From CAZWRV01 sp964636325 (GTDB taxonomy: Bacteria > Verrucomicrobiota > Lentisphaeria > Victivallales > GWF2-50-93), in assembly GCA_964636325.1 (NCBI GenBank), contig CAZWRV010000025.1, positions 1-64,000 on the forward strand: a stretch of DNA of 64,000 nucleotides, in the 5' to 3' direction. Positions 60,189-64,000 of the stretch are shown here, piece after piece (position 1 is the stretch's first letter; every line of letters starts with the position of its first letter). The position numbers and the translations under genes are program-made. The notes below the pieces were generated by a model, which saw only the letters and a list, made by a program, of their open reading frames with translations, did no database searches and was not told the DNA's origin.

Positions 60189-61577
60189 ATGTTTGAAAAT
60201 CTTACAGGCAAACTTCAGCAGGTCTTCAGGAAGATAGGCGGCTACGGCACCATCACCGAGTCGAACATCTCGGAGGCCATGGAGGAGATACAGGGCGCGC
60301 TTGTCGACGCGGACGTCAACTACAATGTCGTCAAGGAGTTCACGGAGCAGGTCAGGAAGGAATGCCTCGGGGCCGACGTGCTCAGGACCGTCACTCCCGG
60401 CCAGCAGTTCGTCAAGATCGTCTACGACAAGCTCGTAGAGCTTATGGGTGCCGAGGCCGCTCCGCTGAAGCTTGACGGCAAGCCGGCCGTGATAATGATG
60501 ATCGGGCTGCACGGCTCCGGCAAGACGACCACCTGCGCCAAGATCGCGCTCAACCTGAAGAAGCAGGGCAGGCGCGTGCTGCTTGTCGCGGGCGACATCT
60601 ACCGCCCCGCGGCCATTGACCAGCTGGAGGTCCTGGGGGGCGAGATAGACGTCAGGGTTTATTCCGACCGGTCAAGCACCGATGTCCCGTCCATCGCGCG
60701 AGGCGCGCTGGACTTCGCCTCCAAGAACATGTGCGACACGCTTATAATAGACACGGCCGGCCGCCTGCAGATCGACGGCCAGATGGTCATGGAGCTGGTG
60801 TCTGTCAAGCAGACAGTGCAGCCGCAGGAGATACTCCTCGTCGCCGATGCCGCGCTGGGCCAGGAGGCCGTATCGGTGGCTGACCACTTCCACAAGGCCC
60901 TCGACATCACCGGCATCGTCCTCACGAAGCTGGACGGCGACGCCCGCGGCGGAAGCGCGCTGTCGATGCGCAAGGTCACCGACTGCCCGATCAAGTTCGT
61001 CGGAGTCGGCGAAAAGATGGCCGACCTGGAGACTTTCCACCCGGAAAGGATGGCGTCCAGGATACTCGGGATGGGCGACATCGTCTCGCTCGTGGAGAAG
61101 GCGGCGGAGGAGATCGACCGGGAGGAGGCCGCCAAGCTGGAGGAGAAGATCCGTTCCAAGAGCTTTGACTTCAATGACTTCATGGTCCAGCTCCAGCAGA
61201 TGAAGAAGATGGGCGGGATTGAATCCGTCCTCAAGATGCTCCCCGGCGGCGACTCACTCCTGGCGCAGCAGGGCTTCGATGGCGACAAGCTGATCCACAT
61301 GGAGGCGATAATCAGCTCGATGACCAAGACGGAGCGCGAGAAGCCGGAAATAATCGACTTTTCAAGGAGGAAGCGCATCTCCAAGGGCAGCGGGACGACG
61401 CTCCAGGAGGTCGGCGACCTGATCAAGCAGTTCGCCATGATGCGGAAGCTCCTGAGGCAGACAAGCCTTGTCAACAAGCTGATGTCGGGCATCGCGCTGC
61501 CGGGGCTCGGAGCCATGGGCGGGCCCAGGCTGCACCGCGGAACCAACATGATGCGCCCGAAGAAAAGGCGCAGGTAG
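60189..61577 (+). CDS. ffh: signal recognition particle GTPase Ffh
   Basis: 462 aa from ATG 60189 (MFENLTGKLQQVF). N domain, then G domain with GLHGSGKTTTCAK (G1), AGDIYRPAAIDQL, IDTAGRLQID and TKLDGDARGGSALS, and a Met-rich M domain (FNDFMVQLQQMKKMGG, MMRKLLRQTSLVNKLMSG). It binds 4.5S RNA and signal sequences for co-translational targeting. The longer frame to 60153 lacks family similarity. A weak terminator-like hairpin follows. Confidence 0.97.
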   Translation: MFENLTGKLQQVFRKIGGYGTITESNISEAMEEIQGALVDADVNYNVVKEFTEQVRKECLGADVLRTVTPGQQFVKIVYDKLVELMGAEAAPLKLDGKPAVIMMIGLHGSGKTTTCAKIALNLKKQGRRVLLVAGDIYRPAAIDQLEVLGGEIDVRVYSDRSSTDVPSIARGALDFASKNMCDTLIIDTAGRLQIDGQMVMELVSVKQTVQPQEILLVADAALGQEAVSVADHFHKALDITGIVLTKLDGDARGGSALSMRKVTDCPIKFVGVGEKMADLETFHPERMASRILGMGDIVSLVEKAAEEIDREEAAKLEEKIRSKSFDFNDFMVQLQQMKKMGGIESVLKMLPGGDSLLAQQGFDGDKLIHMEAIISSMTKTEREKPEIIDFSRRKRISKGSGTTLQEVGDLIKQFAMMRKLLRQTSLVNKLMSGIALPGLGAMGGPRLHRGTNMMRPKKRRR

Positions 61578-61586
61578 CCGTGCGCT

Positions 61587-61610
61587 GGAGCTTTGCAAAA
61601 GCCTTTTTTT
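61587..61610 (+). terminator. weak intrinsic terminator after ffh
   Basis: GCTTT-GCA-AAAGC (short stem) followed by CTTTTTTT. The stem is only five pairs. Confidence 0.4.
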
Positions 61611-61667
61611 AATATAATGTATAAATTGCAACAACTCAAAGATTGTCTTATCTGAGGTGATGTGACC

Positions 61668-62948
61668 ATGGCATTAATATTCAACAAGCTGAAGTTGCAG
61701 GGCAAGCCCAAGACCGCCGGATCGACAAGTCTCAAGAACGCTCCGCAGCCCGCGCCTGCCCAGCCGCCTCCGCCGGAGTCTTCGGATGCAGTTCATTCTC
61801 CGCCGCTGGAGCAGGTAGAGCAGGCGGCGCCGCAGGATCCGCAGCAGAATCCCCCCCCGCAGCAGAAATGGAAGCCGATGCCTTTGCGCAAGCCCCCGGT
61901 GGCCTCGCCCGTGCCGTTGCAGAAGCAGCAAGGTCAACAGGCCCCTCCTCAGCAGAAGGCTAGCCCTCCCGTATCAGGAACGCCTCTCCCCCGGCAGAAG
62001 GCCAGCCCTCCGGCGCCGGGGACACCGCCGCCTCAGCAGAAGCCTCAGCCCGCTGAACCAATGCCGCAGACTCCCCCGCAGAAGCCTCCGGTCCCAGCCC
62101 AGCCACCTGAGGAGAACCTCCAGAAAACGCCCGCTGCAGGGCAGATGCCGCCCTCTGTCCAGCAGCCGCAGCAGCCGCAGGGCCACCAGATTTCGCAGCA
62201 GAAGCCCCCGCCTTCACAGCAGACGATATCCATCAAGCCTCCGCAGCCGCCCACGCCTCCCCCTTCAAACATGCCGACCCAGGACATGGCGCCGGCAGGC
62301 AGCGCCCAGTTGCTCCCGCCGGAGGAGGCGGAACTGCCTGACATCGGCGACATAAGCAAGTCCAAGACCATCCAGACCGAGAAGACGAACGTCATCAAGG
62401 CCAGGGGCATCAACATGCAGGATGCCATCGAGAGCTACAAGGAACAGCTCCAGAACTACAGCGAGGTGTGCGACAGCATCAATCCTGAAAAGACCTGGGG
62501 GCTCACAGAAATAATTGACATTGTTTACGTCCTGGTCGAATCCCTTAACCTCGACGTCGTCGCGGTCGCCCTGATAGACTATGCCGCCGGCAAGACGCTG
62601 GTGCCAATACAGAGCCGCGGTTTCAAAATCCCGCCGCCCAAGTCCGTAGCCTCCATCTGGAGCGCTTCGATCTCCGACGGCCCCGGCATTAGCTGGAACA
62701 ACCTCATGATGCTTGCCGCCGACACGCAGAGCGACCTTGCCAAATGGATTGTCAAGGAAGGGCTCGACTCTATCGGCTATGTTCCGATACACGACTGCTC
62801 CACGATCTACGGCTTCATCTTCATCGGTTCACACGAAAAGAAGACCCCGTCCCCGCTGGCATCCTCGCTCCTGGAACTCCTCGGAAGCCGGCTCGGCCTT
62901 GTCCTGGCCCTGAGGAAATTCAAGGGGAAATGGCCGCTGCCGAAATAA
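61668..62948 (+). CDS. Pro/Gln-rich N-terminal region + GAF-like C-terminal domain, unknown
   Basis: 426 aa from ATG 61668 (GAGGTGA upstream). Residues about 20-215 are low complexity, dominated by Pro and Gln with recurring PPQQK and KASPP units, probably disordered. Residues about 255-420 look like one globular alpha/beta domain (IIDIVYVLVESLNLDVVAVALID, YVPIHDCSTIYGFIFIGS, LLELLGSRLGLVLAL) reminiscent of GAF sensors, though I cannot confirm it. The LPS-kinase-like gene follows 24 bases downstream, so they may be co-transcribed. Confidence 0.55.
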   Translation: MALIFNKLKLQGKPKTAGSTSLKNAPQPAPAQPPPPESSDAVHSPPLEQVEQAAPQDPQQNPPPQQKWKPMPLRKPPVASPVPLQKQQGQQAPPQQKASPPVSGTPLPRQKASPPAPGTPPPQQKPQPAEPMPQTPPQKPPVPAQPPEENLQKTPAAGQMPPSVQQPQQPQGHQISQQKPPPSQQTISIKPPQPPTPPPSNMPTQDMAPAGSAQLLPPEEAELPDIGDISKSKTIQTEKTNVIKARGINMQDAIESYKEQLQNYSEVCDSINPEKTWGLTEIIDIVYVLVESLNLDVVAVALIDYAAGKTLVPIQSRGFKIPPPKSVASIWSASISDGPGISWNNLMMLAADTQSDLAKWIVKEGLDSIGYVPIHDCSTIYGFIFIGSHEKKTPSPLASSLLELLGSRLGLVLALRKFKGKWPLPK

Positions 62949-62972
62949 GGGCAATACGGAACGGACTCACAA

Positions 62973-63821
62973 ATGCCGTTCGAAATTGAAAAACTCGACG
63001 GCGCCCGGCTCCTGGTGAATTCCCGCTTCCGCGGGATTCTGGAGCACAACGACCTGCTCGACGCCGAATCGCTCTGGAAAGTCAGGAGCGAACCGGTCAA
63101 GAAGAAGCTCAGGGAGCGGGGCACTGAAAGAGCGATGCTTGCCGATCCCGGCGGCGGACGCCCGCTTGAGATGTTCATAAAAAGGTATTCCCCCCTGCCT
63201 CTCAAGGAATATTTCAAGTCGGCCCTCTCCTTGAAGCCTCTCTTCTCCGACGGCGCATTCCACGAATGGGAAGCCATACTCTCGTTCCATGAAAAAGGCA
63301 TCCCCACGATGGAGCCGGTAGCCGTCGCGAAATGCGCGGACGGCACATGTCTCCTCACCCTCGGAATCACTAACTACAGAAGGGCCTCCGACCTTTTCCC
63401 CGGTTTCGGGGCGGGGGACATGACGAGGAGGCGACGCCTGGTCTGCGAAATCGCCCGACTGGCCGGCGCGATGCATTCCGCGAACTTCGCACACCAGGAC
63501 TTCTATCTCGTCCACATCTTCGTCAAGGAGGACGAGGGCGACAAACCGTATATTATCGATCTTCAAAGGGCAATAATCCGGGAAAAGCTCTCTTCCAGGT
63601 GGAGGGTCAAGGATCTGGCGCAGCTCCTGTTCTCCGCTGCAGATTTCGCTTCAAGGGCTGACATCATGCGGTTCTGGAAGACCTACTGTAAACTGGCCGG
63701 AAATGAATTCTTCCGGGATCAAAAACTGATCAGACGCATCATCGCGAAGGCCGCCAGGATGACCGCAAGGGCCAAGGCCCGGGGGGAGCGGACACCGGGT
63801 TGTTATACTCATTTAGCATGA
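62973..63821 (+). CDS. lipopolysaccharide kinase-like protein (WaaP/Kdo kinase family)
   Basis: 282 aa. A degenerate eukaryotic-like kinase fold: FIKRYSP with the nucleotide-binding Lys, a Glu-containing helix (FHEWEAILSFHEKG), the catalytic loop FAHQDFYLVHIFV (HxD with Asp) and PYIIDLQRA in place of DFG. WaaP/Kdo kinases phosphorylate core heptose or Kdo, implying LPS. The last codons (CYTHLA) and the TGA stop come from the terminal repeat of MITE-like copy 4, so the original C-terminus has been replaced. Confidence 0.8.
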   Translation: MPFEIEKLDGARLLVNSRFRGILEHNDLLDAESLWKVRSEPVKKKLRERGTERAMLADPGGGRPLEMFIKRYSPLPLKEYFKSALSLKPLFSDGAFHEWEAILSFHEKGIPTMEPVAVAKCADGTCLLTLGITNYRRASDLFPGFGAGDMTRRRRLVCEIARLAGAMHSANFAHQDFYLVHIFVKEDEGDKPYIIDLQRAIIREKLSSRWRVKDLAQLLFSAADFASRADIMRFWKTYCKLAGNEFFRDQKLIRRIIAKAARMTARAKARGERTPGCYTHLA

Positions 63822-63904
63822 AAATCTACATTTTGACGAGCAAGATTTGGGATTGGATTTTTTCCCGAAATCAATATGTAAATTTTTCAGCCTAAAGGAG
63901 TATA
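63804..63904. mobile_element. MITE-like element, copy 4 (internally deleted, 101 bases)
   Basis: Begins TATACTCATTTAGCATGAAAA and ends AATTTTTCAGCCTAAAGGAG plus TATA. It keeps about 60 bases of one end and 40 of the other; the central about 170 bases of the full-length copies are missing. The first 18 bases are the end of the upstream coding region. Bases 63905-64000 hold nothing recognisable. Confidence 0.75.
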
Positions 63905-64000
63905 GAGGAACAATTGCCTTAGTCTGCCTGCTGAGACCTTAATACCGCCAATTGCCGATTTATGCAAATTGACAATATAGGAAGGATGAAAATCATGAGA

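Overview
The window looks like a chromosomal segment of a Gram-negative bacterium of the PVC superphylum, most likely Lentisphaerota (Victivallales-like). Evidence: a pseudopilin with the FTLIELLVVIAIIAILAS signature behind a long basic leader, next to a heparinase II/III-family lyase; an anaerobic sulfatase maturase, a UxaE-family protein and a SASA-family acetylesterase; an ECF-like regulator of a kind I associate with Planctomycetes/Lentisphaerae; and an LPS-kinase-like gene implying an outer membrane. TGA, TAA and TAG all end genes normally, so the code is standard. The placement is inference; no rRNA is present.

Layout. 1-4.7 kb is accessory: an AT-rich membrane protein, a broken membrane-protein gene, an HExxH membrane protein, a DUF433/DUF5615 toxin-antitoxin pair, scattered ATCCGTCCA repeats and an ECF-like regulator. 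tRNA-Met follows. 5.3-20.1 kb holds UDP-sugar dehydrogenase and epimerase genes, a NAGPA-type glycosidase, a Ser/Thr kinase, a UxaE-family protein, a sulfatase maturase, a polysaccharide deacetylase and a very large secreted glycoside-hydrolase-like fusion. 20.2-22.8 kb is a scar zone (gene remnants, repeat element, VapBC-type pair, integrase remnants against tRNA-Pro). 22.9-26.2 kb is the conserved rpmH-rnpA-yidD-yidC-jag cluster. 26.8-35.8 kb carries small membrane proteins, an MBL hydrolase, an MIF homologue, tilS, a secretin-like protein and a heparinase/pseudopilin pair divergent from a GntR regulator. 35.8-41.3 kb is a compact system: a peptidase M20, acetate kinase and a degenerate acetate-kinase paralogue behind a textbook sigma-54 promoter, divergent from a V4R-domain sigma-54 activator. 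41.4-49.9 kb is a complex I-like membrane complex (HyfBCEFG plus a fused HyfH-HyfI) whose large subunit lacks the NiFe cysteines, translationally coupled to an HTH/PTS-EIIA regulator. 50.2-63.9 kb holds trmL, an IMPase, a CorA-like transporter, an SGNH hydrolase, a sialate O-acetylesterase, a squalene-hopene-cyclase-like gene, ilvD, ffh, a Pro/Gln-rich protein and a WaaP-like kinase.

The most unusual content is (a) the hydrogenase-related complex without nickel ligands and its PTS-like coupled regulator, (b) the complete sigma-54 circuit driving a peptidase/acetate-kinase operon that includes a pseudo-kinase, and (c) several families of structured repeats: a MITE-like element in four copies, a hairpin family with a GCGTAG loop and compensatory stem changes, and twin-hairpin elements whose two loops are complementary. 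These repeats often sit exactly at gene ends, supplying stop codons or lying against Shine-Dalgarno sequences.
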